From NCBI RefSeq assembly GCF_028473645.1, contig NZ_CP097269.1, positions 3,614,001 through 3,678,000 on the forward strand: a stretch of DNA of 64,000 bases, in the 5' to 3' direction. The position numbers and the translations under genes were made by a program. The notes below the pieces were generated by a model. That model saw nothing but the letters and a program-made list of their open reading frames with translations, was not told the DNA's origin and did no database searches. Each line of letters starts with the position of its first letter. Position 1 is the stretch's first letter. Source of the DNA: Acidovorax sp. GBBC 1281. GTDB lineage: Bacteria; Pseudomonadota; Gammaproteobacteria; Burkholderiales; Burkholderiaceae_C. Shown in pieces: positions 26,966-35,057 of the stretch.

Positions 26966-27570
26966 CATTCCCTGAAGGCATGGATTTACCCTGATGTCCC
27001 ATCTCAATATCCGCCAGCTTGAGGCATTTCGCGCTGTCATGCTCTCCGGCTCGGTGACCGGTGCAAGCGAACTCCTCAGAGTCACCCAGCCAAGCGTCAG
27101 CAAGCTGATCGCACAGCTTGAAGCCAATACCAGCTTGAGATTATTCGATCGCCTTCGTGGGCGGCTCGTCCCACGGCCAGAGGCCAAGGGATTGTTTCTA
27201 CAAGTAGATAAGGCATTCGCTGTTCTGGAAGAAACGGCGCGCAGTGCTCGTCGTATTGCCCATGGTGCATCTGGGCATCTGCGGCTTGTGTCCATCCCCG
27301 CATGCGGGCTGGAGTTCCTGCCGAACGCCATTTCCATGTTTCTCAAGGAGCGGGAAAATGCCATGATCGAGTTCAATATCCGCTCATCGAGCTATGTGGA
27401 GGAATGGGTATCCAACAAACAGGTCGATGCGGGTTTCGCCACCGCAACCGCCGCAGGGGCCGGGGTGGACGTTGAGCCATTCGTGTCTCTCAAAGCGGTC
27501 TGCGTACTCCCCAATGCACACCCGCTCACGCACAAATCTCACATTGAGCCAGAGGACCTTGCCACTGAGC

Positions 27571-28621
27571 GGCTTTGTTGCACAAATCGCGATGCTGATG
27601 CCCGTAGACTGACTGCGTGACAGAGACGAAGAACAGGCAGCGGAGCAAGTACCGCACGACGAACTGGAAGGCGTACAACGCGGCGCTGAAAGCGCGAGGC
27701 TCGTTGACGATGTGGCTAGATGAGGGCATGCAGTGGTTTGGCACGCCGACCGGCAGGCGTGGACGCAGCCGAACCTTCTCGGACGCAGCAATCCAGTTCT
27801 GCCTGAGCATCAAGTGCCTGTTCGGCCAGCCCTTGCGACAGGCGCTGGGCATGGTGCAGAGCCTGCTGCGGCTGGCAAAGCTGGACTGGCCGGTACCTGA
27901 CTTCAGCACTGTTTGCCGGCGCCAAAAGACCTTGCAGGTCGAACTGAGCTACCAGCGAACCAACTCGCCGCTGCAGTTGCTGGTGGACAGCACCGGCATC
28001 AAGTTCCTGGGCGAAGGAGAGTGGAAACGCAAGAAGCATGGTGCTGAATACCGGCGCGAATGGCGCAAGGTCCATCTGGGCATCGACGCGCAGACGCTGG
28101 AAATACGCGCCATCGAGGTGACCAGCAACGCCATTGGGGATGCGCCGATGTTGCCCGGGTTGCTGGCTCAGATTCCCACTGACGAATCCATCGAAAGCGT
28201 CAGTGCCGATGGCGCCTACGACACGCGCGCCTGCCTGGACGCCATTGCCGAGCGGCACGCGATGGCGGTGATCCCGCCCCGCAAGAACGCCAGCCATTGG
28301 AAGAAGTCGAGTCCGGGCTCGGCGCATCGTAATGAGGCCATTCGGGCGTGCCAGCGCCTGGGTCGCGGCATTTGGAAGAAGTGGAGCGGCTACCACCGGC
28401 GCAGCCTTGTGGAGACGAAGATGCACTGCTTCAAGCGACTGGGCGAACGGGTGATCGCGCGCACGTTCGACCGCCAGGTTGTGGAGCTGCATGTCCGCGT
28501 GGCCTTGCTCAATCGGTTCAGTCAGATCGGCCGTCCTCACACCGTGTCGGTGACTGCTGTGGCATAGGTCCGTCTGGGGTTGGGGTCATGCCGTCTGCAA
28601 TTCGATTTGTGCAACAGCGCC
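27571..28621 (+). mobile_element. IS5-family (IS903 group) element, copy B, intact
   Basis: A 1051-bp element with ends GGCTTTGTTGCACAAATCG (left) and the reverse complement of GGCGCTGTTGCACAAATCG (right), inverted in orientation relative to copy A. Unlike copy A it has no 9-bp target duplication: the flanks are CCACTGAGC and CTTGGGACC. Confidence 0.94.
27617..28567 (+). CDS. IS5-family (IS903 group) transposase
   Basis: A 316-residue intact DDE transposase. Key residues appear in LQLLVDSTGIKFLGEGEW, SVSADGAYDTRACLD and YHRRSLVETKMHCFK; the N-terminal region NWKAYNAALKARGSLTMWLDEG and the stretch SDAAIQFCLSIKCLFGQPLRQALG match IS903-group enzymes. It is the only complete transposase for the two copies of this element in the window. 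Confidence 0.95.
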   Translation: MTETKNRQRSKYRTTNWKAYNAALKARGSLTMWLDEGMQWFGTPTGRRGRSRTFSDAAIQFCLSIKCLFGQPLRQALGMVQSLLRLAKLDWPVPDFSTVCRRQKTLQVELSYQRTNSPLQLLVDSTGIKFLGEGEWKRKKHGAEYRREWRKVHLGIDAQTLEIRAIEVTSNAIGDAPMLPGLLAQIPTDESIESVSADGAYDTRACLDAIAERHAMAVIPPRKNASHWKKSSPGSAHRNEAIRACQRLGRGIWKKWSGYHRRSLVETKMHCFKRLGERVIARTFDRQVVELHVRVALLNRFSQIGRPHTVSVTAVA

Positions 28622-29271
28622 CTTGGGACCAGAAACGGCATTCCGGCATTTAATCGACCGGACCTTCCAGGATGCGGATATCAACCGGCATATTGTGGTT
28701 GAAACAGGATATTCGTCTGTGGCTTCGGCGCTGGTACAAGCCGGCACGGGCGTTGCGATTCTCGACCCGTTTTCCGCACTTGATGGATGGAGGAAAGGCA
28801 TGATCACACTGAGACCATTCAAACCGGAAGTCCCATTCAAGCTGAATATCCTTTATCCTTCTGATACGCCGCGCTCGAATCTTCTCCTGAATTTCATTCA
28901 GAGTCTGAGAACCAGCGTTCTCTCTTGCGCGCAGGAATTGGATAAGGCTGGTGTGCCCCAAGGCGTTGAATTTCAGATCGCCAAAAATCACTGAATCAGA
29001 TTATCTTGCCAAGGCGAAGAGAAACTAAAACACCTGATCCACTTTCCCTCTGACCGCTCACCCAAAGATAGCGGTCGAACGATGGGCCTGAGAGGAATAG
29101 CCACGGACAAACAGAGTATGTTCCGCACCGTATTCCTGGGAGAGGAACGGCATCTTCTGGCGTATACCCAAATGCACCAGAAAGGGCAAAAGGCAAGGGA
29201 ATGGGGCCGAAGGGGAATGGCCCTACCTGCAAAAGGAAAAAGGCCCATCCGCCACCAACTCCAGGGATCGC

Positions 29272-31155
29272 ATGTTCGCGCTGTTCCAACGAAAACGCCC
29301 TCCTTCACCCGCGCAGGCCCCGCACCAAGACGCTGCGCCAAAAGGAAAAGGGCTGACCCGCCCCGAGCCCCCCGCGTCGCTGCTCGCCACCCCGCGCCGG
29401 CAAAAGCTGCTGGAACACATCTGGCAGCGCACTTCGCTCTCACGCAAGCAGTTCACCACGCTGTACCAGGGGCCCCTGGAGCGCTATGCCGAGCTGGTCC
29501 AGCAGTTTCCCGCGTCGGAAAGCCATCACCACGCTTACCCCGGCGGCATGCTCGATCATGGCCTGGAGATCGTCGCCTACGCCCTTAAGCTACGGCAATC
29601 GCACCTGATGCCAGCGGGTGCGACACCCGAGGACCAGGCAGCACAAGCCGAAGCCTGGACGGCCGCCACCGCCTACGCGGCCCTGCTGCATGACATCGGC
29701 AAGATCGCCGTCGATCTGGACGTCGAGCATGCGGACGGCAGCGCCTGGCATCCCTGGCATGGTCCGTTGCGCAAACCCTACCGCTTCCGGTATCGCAAGG
29801 ACCGGGAATACCGACTGCACACCGCCGCGGCGGGCCTGCTCTATCGCCAGCTGCTGGATCTCGAAATCCTTGACTGGCTCAGCGGATATCCGACCCTCTG
29901 GGCCGCGCTGCTGTATGTGCTGGCAGGCCAGTACGAGCATGCCGGCGTGCTGGGGGAAATCGTGACGCAGGCCGATCGCGCTTCGGTCGCCCAAGAGCTT
30001 GGCGGTGATCCCGGCAAGGCGATGGCCGCACCCAAACACGCCCTGCAGCGCAAGCTCCTGGATGGCCTGCGTTACCTGCTCAAGGAGGAACTCCGGCTGA
30101 ACCAGCCCCAGGCTTCGGACGGGTGGCTGACGCAGGAGGCGTTATGGCTCGTCAGCAAAACCGTGTCGGACAAGCTGCGCGCGCATTTGCTGTCTCAGGG
30201 CATCGATGGCATTCCGGCCAACAACACCGCCGTCTTCAACGTCCTCCAGGACCACGGCATGCTGCAGCCCACCGCGGATGGCAAAGCCATCTGGAAAGCG
30301 ACGGTGACCAGCGACGCGGGGTGGTCTCATGCCTTCACGCTCCTGCGGCTTGCGCCGGCGCTGATCTGGGAGGGTCACGAACGACCCGAGCCGTTCGCGG
30401 GTTCGGTAGAGGTGGTGCTGGACGAACCGGCATCGTGCCAGGAAACGCCAACCGCAGAACCGGAAAACTCGCACGCCGTTCCCGTCTCCGGTCCATCGCC
30501 ATCAATTGCTGCAGAGTCATCCCTGACGAAAAACTCGCCTGTGCTGCCAACCCCAGGCGACGGCGTGGATGCGCTCCTGGCCTTGATGGAAACCCCGGCA
30601 GTCGAACCCGTTGCAACCGAGGCGGCGAAAGCACTGTCGCAACCGATCCCAAGGAACCCGCCCACGGACAGCAGCCCCGAGCCGTCACGCAGCATAGGAA
30701 CAGCCGTACAGGCACCATCGGGCGAGGACTTCATGGGTTGGCTGCGTCGGCACATCGAGCGACGCACGCTCATCATCAACGATGCCAAGGCCCTGGTGCA
30801 CACGGTCGCTGGCACCGCTTACCTGGTCAGCCCGGGCGTTTTTCAGCGCTATGCGCAGGAGCACCCGCACGTCGCAGTCCTGGCCAAGCAGGACCAGGTG
30901 GCCGATTGGCTGTGGGTGCAAAAACGCTTCGAGAAACTGCAGCTCCATCGCAAGCAGGACAGCGGCCTGAACATCTGGACTTGCGAGGTCACGGGGCCAC
31001 GCAAGTCCCGGCGCTTGCATGGCTACCTGCTGACGGACCCGAAGCGGTTGTTCGAGGACATGCCGCCCGACAACCCCTATCTGTCCAATCCTGTGAGCGA
31101 AGCGGTGCCGGATGGCACCGCCCACATTGGACTGGAGGGAAAGTCCGTCATGTAA
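29272..31155 (+). CDS. traI: MobH-type conjugative relaxase TraI (TIGR03760/PFL_4751 family)
   Basis: A 627-residue relaxase of the HD-hydrolase type used by ICEclc, SXT and PFGI-1 elements to nick the transfer origin. The TraI_2 domain occupies about residues 30-320: LLATPRRQKLLEHIWQRTSLS, the metal-binding HHHAYPGGMLDHGLE and the HD pair in AALLHDIGKIAVDLDVEH. A Pro/Ser-rich linker (about 370-480) leads to the TraI_2_C winged-helix domain (FMGWLRRHIERRTLIINDAKALVHTV). The length is normal and no frame break is seen. In relatives it lies directly beside DUF3742; here the opine-like cargo separates them. The relaxase could still act on an origin of transfer in trans, although the element lacks other essential genes. 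Confidence 0.92.
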   Translation: MFALFQRKRPPSPAQAPHQDAAPKGKGLTRPEPPASLLATPRRQKLLEHIWQRTSLSRKQFTTLYQGPLERYAELVQQFPASESHHHAYPGGMLDHGLEIVAYALKLRQSHLMPAGATPEDQAAQAEAWTAATAYAALLHDIGKIAVDLDVEHADGSAWHPWHGPLRKPYRFRYRKDREYRLHTAAAGLLYRQLLDLEILDWLSGYPTLWAALLYVLAGQYEHAGVLGEIVTQADRASVAQELGGDPGKAMAAPKHALQRKLLDGLRYLLKEELRLNQPQASDGWLTQEALWLVSKTVSDKLRAHLLSQGIDGIPANNTAVFNVLQDHGMLQPTADGKAIWKATVTSDAGWSHAFTLLRLAPALIWEGHERPEPFAGSVEVVLDEPASCQETPTAEPENSHAVPVSGPSPSIAAESSLTKNSPVLPTPGDGVDALLALMETPAVEPVATEAAKALSQPIPRNPPTDSSPEPSRSIGTAVQAPSGEDFMGWLRRHIERRTLIINDAKALVHTVAGTAYLVSPGVFQRYAQEHPHVAVLAKQDQVADWLWVQKRFEKLQLHRKQDSGLNIWTCEVTGPRKSRRLHGYLLTDPKRLFEDMPPDNPYLSNPVSEAVPDGTAHIGLEGKSVM

Positions 31156-31263
31156 ATGATGTCCTTAACCTTTCATTCCGCTCATGAGCTCCACGGGCAG
31201 CCTCGGGTATCAGGCGACCGATGACGTCGCATAATCATCCGTCGTTTACTTTGAAGTCGCTTA

Positions 31264-32137
31264 GAGCGTGTTATGAACTTTGCTCCGTGAGAGCGAAGCC
31301 AAGGGTAGAGTTTGCAGATGCCCCGCAAGCCCTACCCAACAGACGTCAGCGATGAAGAATGGAGCTTCGCTGCGCCTTACCTGACCCTGATGGACCAGCA
31401 CGCGCCCCAGCGCGAGCATGATCTGCGAGAAGTCTTCAACGCGCTGCGCTGGCTGGTGCGCGCGGGAGCGCCCTGGCGGATGCTGCCCAACGATCTGCCG
31501 CCCTGGGAAGCGGTTTACCAGCAGAGCCGGCGGTGGCTGGATGCGGGCTGCTTCGAGGCCATGGTCTCTGATCTGCGCTCCATCATCCGCGTGGCCCAAG
31601 GGCGCCAGGGCCAGCCCAGCGCCGTGGTGATGGACGGGCGAACGCTGCAATCGAGTTGCGAGAGTGGCCCACGTGCAGGCTATGACGGCTACAAACGCAA
31701 GCGAGGCAGCAAGGTGCACATGGCCGTGGACACGCTGGGCCATCTCCTGGCGGTACATGTCACGCCGGCCGACGAGCAAGAGCGCGCTCAGGTGCACCAG
31801 TTGTGCGAGGACGTGCAGCAGGCCACTGGCCATACGGTGCAACGGGCCTGGGCAGACCAAGGCTACACGGGTAAGGCGGCATCCAAGGCGGCGCAGGACA
31901 ACGGCATCGATCTGCAGATCGTGAAGCTGCCCGAGGCGAAGAAAGGCTTTGTACTGCTGCCGCGGCGCTGGGTGGTGGAGCGAAGCTTTGGTTGGCTGGC
32001 GAGGTTCCGCAGGCTCTCCCGGGACTATGAGCGGTTGCCGCAAGTGCTCGGCGGGCTGCATTTTCTGGTGTTTGCAGTGCTCATGTTGCCCGCCGCTGCA
32101 CGGGGGCTAGCTGCGGCGGGAAGTTCATAACACGCTC
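31264..32137 (+). mobile_element. IS5-family (IS427 group) element
   Basis: An 874-bp element with 17-bp perfect inverted ends (GAGCGTGTTATGAACTT and its reverse complement at 32121-32137) and TA on both sides (31262-31263, 32138-32139). It directly abuts the IS630 element to its right, the two sharing the same TA dinucleotide. Confidence 0.9.
31318..32130 (+). CDS. IS5-family (IS427 group) transposase
   Basis: A 270-residue single-frame transposase. The N-terminal DUF4096-type region (YPTDVSDEEWSFAAPYL, LREVFNALRWLVRAGAPWRMLPNDLPPW) is followed by the DDE domain: SAVVMDGRTLQSSCES, RAWADQGYTG and RRWVVERSFGWLARFRRLSRDYE. AGGGTAGAG precedes the ATG. It appears intact, whereas many IS427-group elements use two overlapping frames. 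Confidence 0.93.
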   Translation: MPRKPYPTDVSDEEWSFAAPYLTLMDQHAPQREHDLREVFNALRWLVRAGAPWRMLPNDLPPWEAVYQQSRRWLDAGCFEAMVSDLRSIIRVAQGRQGQPSAVVMDGRTLQSSCESGPRAGYDGYKRKRGSKVHMAVDTLGHLLAVHVTPADEQERAQVHQLCEDVQQATGHTVQRAWADQGYTGKAASKAAQDNGIDLQIVKLPEAKKGFVLLPRRWVVERSFGWLARFRRLSRDYERLPQVLGGLHFLVFAVLMLPAAARGLAAAGSS

Positions 32138-33225
32138 TAATGGTGTGAACCGGAAGTTCGTATGCAGAACTCTGCAACGGACTGAAGGATTTGATCGGCC
32201 GTCTTGGTCCAGACGAAGGGCTTGGGATTGACGTTGTTGGTAGCCACGTAGGCGCGGATGGCGTTCTCCAGGGCGCGGGTCGAGGGGAATCTCCCGCGCT
32301 TGAGCCGACGCGCCGTGAGGATCGAGAACCAGCATTCCACCAGGTTGATCCAAGAGGCCGAGGTGGGCGTAAAGTGCAGGTGCACACGCGTATGCCTGAG
32401 CAGCCAGCGCTGGATGATCGGGCTCTTGTGGGTGCTGGCATTGTCGAGCACGAGATGCAGTTCGAACTCCGCGGGCGTGGCACGTTCGACGGTCTGCAGG
32501 AAGTGACGGAACTCCACGCTGCGATGACGTCGGTGGACCTCGGCGATGACCGTGCCGGCCTTGACATCGAGGGCGGCAAAGAGGTCTGTCGTGCCGTGTC
32601 TCAGGTAGTCATGCGTGTGGCGCTCCGGCTGGCCCGGTTGCATGGGTATGGCCGGAGCGGTATCACTGTGGGCCTGGATGGAGGGCTTCTCGTCCACGCA
32701 CAGCACCAGAGCGCGCTCGGGTGGATGCAAGTACAACCCCACGATGTCACGCACCTTGTCGACGAAGTACGGGTCGGTGGAGAGCTTGAAGCCTTCGGTG
32801 CGATGCGGCGCCAATGCAAAGGCACGCCAGATGCGCGAGATGGTGGTCTGGCTCAGTCCCAGATGAGCGGCGAGCGTACGGGTGGACCAATGGGTGGCAT
32901 TCTCTGGCACGGTCTCCAGCGTCGTGGTGATCACGGCCTCGACCTGCTCGTCCAGGATCGTGCGCGGAGCGCCTGAGCGGGGTGCATCGTCGAGGCCGGC
33001 AATGCCATGCTGGGCAAAGCGCCGACGCCACTTCGACACCGTCATCAGGCTCAAACCCATGGCTTCGGCAATCGCCGTGTTGGTCGCTGCTGAATCGGCA
33101 CAGGCCAGCACGATGCGTGCTCGCAGCGCCAAGGCCTGGGCGGTCTTGCGACGGCGTGACCAACCGAGCAACACAGCTCGGTCGGCTTCGCTCAACTCGA
33201 TAGCAACGGCATGCGGTCGGGCCAT
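32137..33225 (-). CDS. IS630-family transposase, second type
   Basis: A 362-residue transposase: HTH regions TNTAIAEAMGLSLMTVSKWRRRF and STRTLAAHLGLSQTTISRIWRAF, then the DDE triad in ALVLCVDEKPSIQ, LHLVLDNASTHKS and SWINLVECWFS. It looks complete. The TAG stop is formed by the target TA plus the first base of the neighbouring IS427-group element, so the element's own last codon is CAT (His). Confidence 0.92.
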   Translation of the reverse strand: MARPHAVAIELSEADRAVLLGWSRRRKTAQALALRARIVLACADSAATNTAIAEAMGLSLMTVSKWRRRFAQHGIAGLDDAPRSGAPRTILDEQVEAVITTTLETVPENATHWSTRTLAAHLGLSQTTISRIWRAFALAPHRTEGFKLSTDPYFVDKVRDIVGLYLHPPERALVLCVDEKPSIQAHSDTAPAIPMQPGQPERHTHDYLRHGTTDLFAALDVKAGTVIAEVHRRHRSVEFRHFLQTVERATPAEFELHLVLDNASTHKSPIIQRWLLRHTRVHLHFTPTSASWINLVECWFSILTARRLKRGRFPSTRALENAIRAYVATNNVNPKPFVWTKTADQILQSVAEFCIRTSGSHH

Positions 33226-33302
33226 GATGTGCTCCCGGGCTGCAAAAAACAGCCGCCAGAAACACATCATAGAAGTTCATGCGAATCTCTGGTGCACACC
33301 AC
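32140..33302 (-). mobile_element. Second IS630-family element
   Basis: A 1163-bp element flanked by TA (32138-32139 and 33303-33304), with imperfect inverted ends based on TGGTGTGNACC. It belongs to the same family as the element at 17205 but is clearly divergent in sequence and end repeats. Confidence 0.88.
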
Positions 33303-33373
33303 TAGCCGCCAGCAGCCCTAGCTTATAAAGGTCGCGGGCACTTGCATGCCTTTGAGAACCAGTTTCGCGTCAC

Positions 33374-34129
33374 TCAACTAAAAGAAACTTTCTCCGATTG
33401 CTTTCCATTCAGATGTTTCTGGCGAAGCGCTGCCACTTGAATAACTGCGGGAATCGTCACTCGATACGCAGCGCCTGCAATGTCAACAGCGGTCCACAGA
33501 CCAGTAATAACCCAACCAATCGGACCAGTAAGCAATGCCATCGTTCTTGTTAATGCAGCATTGCCAGCAAAAGAGAGGCCACGACCAATCAGAGCCTTCA
33601 ATACTGCGTTAACAATGATGAGGGTCAGCTGGTAAGATTTAAAACCGCCAGCACGGAATACAGCCTGAAATACTCCAACCATCGTTTCTGGCGTAATTCC
33701 GCCAGCATTTTTAATTCCGGTTGCCTTCGCCAATTCATTGAGTTCTTCAGGGCTCATTTTCTCAAGAGCATCGGTGAGGATCTTCATAAGAAGATTGCCT
33801 TCAATTATTTCAGCGCTGGAGCGTTTATTGTAATTAACATTCATTTTATCACAAACATCCATGAGCACTTCTTTGTATCTTACCCCCTCCCCGCCCCGAA
33901 AAAGTGTAGCAAACGAGTTGGCACCAAAGCACTGAATTTCTGCGGCCACAAGTTTCCAATACTGATGGTGATCGGGATAGTGGGTCTTGTAATGAGAATT
34001 CTGAGTCAGTTCTTCTGTCCACCGAACATCGCCGTCCTTATCGTGAGTAAGGCAATAAACAAGGTCATCGAGTTCTTCGGATTTCATTTCGCCCAAGAAC
34101 TCCAAATCACTGTCACTACGATATCCCAT
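33374..34129 (-). CDS. YaaW-like protein (DUF3944/UPF0174 family)
   Basis: A 251-residue protein. The opening YRSDSDLEFLGEMKSEELDDLVYCLTHDKDG is the DUF3944 motif; it continues RWTEELTQNSHYKTHYPDHHQYWKLVAAEIQCFGANSFATLFRGGEGVRYKEVLMDVCDK, diagnostic for E. coli YaaW relatives (ubiquinol-cytochrome c chaperone-like UPF0174). The C-terminal third has glycine/alanine-rich hydrophobic helices (about residues 165-225) that could insert in membranes. Function is unknown; such genes are common accessory genes in mobile islands. Base composition is lower in GC than the backbone, suggesting separate acquisition. It lies alone between IS elements and the integrase. Confidence 0.85.
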   Translation of the reverse strand: MGYRSDSDLEFLGEMKSEELDDLVYCLTHDKDGDVRWTEELTQNSHYKTHYPDHHQYWKLVAAEIQCFGANSFATLFRGGEGVRYKEVLMDVCDKMNVNYNKRSSAEIIEGNLLMKILTDALEKMSPEELNELAKATGIKNAGGITPETMVGVFQAVFRAGGFKSYQLTLIIVNAVLKALIGRGLSFAGNAALTRTMALLTGPIGWVITGLWTAVDIAGAAYRVTIPAVIQVAALRQKHLNGKQSEKVSFS

Positions 34130-34406
34130 AGCCTTCCCCCTATAAGTTGATAAATCTCAGACTAACTCGCATCCACATGTTATCAGTTCAGCATAGGGAA
34201 CAACTCGGCTGGGCAATTGCTGAGGCTTAGAACCAGTTGCTTGATCTGCTGAGCGATCACCTGTAGCAGCGCCCTGCGTCATTGCTCCTCCGCTGGCACA
34301 AGGCTCGGCAACCACGTCGAATTTCATCGCTACCGAGGCTAATTATCTGGATGCTTGGGTCAGGCTTCTTTGTCAGGAAGAGAACCGCTAGTACTACAAG
34401 GTTTCT

Positions 34407-35057
34407 TTAAGCCGACCATTGCGCATTGGGCGCTTTCTCCTTCAAAGTGAAGCACACGGCCATGACTGCTTCATGGAAGTTTTGCGGTGTCACGGCCTGA
34501 ACGGGGGCCAGCCCATCCAACAGGTCGTGCGGCTGTGAAAGCACCCGGTAAATCTCCCAGGGGTCGGCATCACCGGCATGCTTGAGAACCGCCTGGATGA
34601 GCCTGTGTTTGAGCGGGTCGAAATGCCAGTCGGGAACCCGCTGGCCCAGGTTGCCCATGCTCAACGCGAGGATCTTCTTGTTGCTGATTTCGTAGCTGAT
34701 CCAGCGGCGGGACTTGCCCGCCATTTTGGCGAACTCCGCAGCGGACAGAACATGCGGCGCATTGAAGATGTCCACCATCTCGTTGCGCTGGCGCTGGGCG
34801 TCGGACAACACGGACTGCTCCCTCGGGCCCGCGATGGCCGACAAGCGGCGCGCCGTGTCCGGCACGGTTGGCGCAGTCTGAGGTGTGCTGCTCACCAGCC
34901 GTACCGGCGTTGGTGCGATCGCCCCGCGCGCATCGTGGTGCGAGCGTTCATGCACAACTTCCGGGACGCCCTCCAGATGCAGGGTCAGGCGCATGCTGCC
35001 CGCTTCGACCTGATGCTGCTCGAACAGATCGAGCCGGTCCGCCCAGTCCTGCATCAT
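34407..35057 (-). CDS. Detached C-terminal extension of the ICE integrase
   Basis: This 216-residue frame begins MMQDWADRLDLFEQ, which is how the region just after the catalytic Tyr continues in P4/IntB13-like integrases (EQRRHMMQDWADRL). Reading upstream in this frame gives EQRRH before the ATG, and one missing base next to TATGGGAG would join it to the integrase frame. Residues about 100-130 (SAAEFAKMAGKSRRWISYEISNKK) look like a helix-turn-helix. Residues 140-210 (WHFDPLKHRLIQ, DPWEIYRVLSQPHDLLDGLAPVQAV) resemble the C-terminal half of MbcA/ParS-type antitoxins. The integrase of ICEclc is known to be unusually long (about 657 residues), consistent with this part being its tail. The ATGA overlap could still allow separate translation. 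Confidence 0.7.
   Translation of the reverse strand: MMQDWADRLDLFEQHQVEAGSMRLTLHLEGVPEVVHERSHHDARGAIAPTPVRLVSSTPQTAPTVPDTARRLSAIAGPREQSVLSDAQRQRNEMVDIFNAPHVLSAAEFAKMAGKSRRWISYEISNKKILALSMGNLGQRVPDWHFDPLKHRLIQAVLKHAGDADPWEIYRVLSQPHDLLDGLAPVQAVTPQNFHEAVMAVCFTLKEKAPNAQWSA

Larger units (their letters stand above)
26994..28994 (+). pseudogene. LysR-family regulator of the opine-like operon, disrupted by IS5 copy B
   Basis: The N-terminal part (26994-27570) carries the winged HTH: LNIRQLEAFRAVMLSGSVTGASELLRVTQPSVSKLIAQLE, and the first half of the effector domain to EPEDLATE. The C-terminal part (28622-28994) resumes with LGPETAFRHLIDRTF and ends normally. The two halves are the two sides of one LysR protein of about 305 residues. 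About ten bases seem to be missing at the junction, because LysR proteins usually have four or five residues between these motifs and no target duplication is present. The truncated DNA-binding half could still bind its operator but would lack a complete effector domain, so regulation of the divergent import/oxidation operon is probably altered. Confidence 0.9.
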
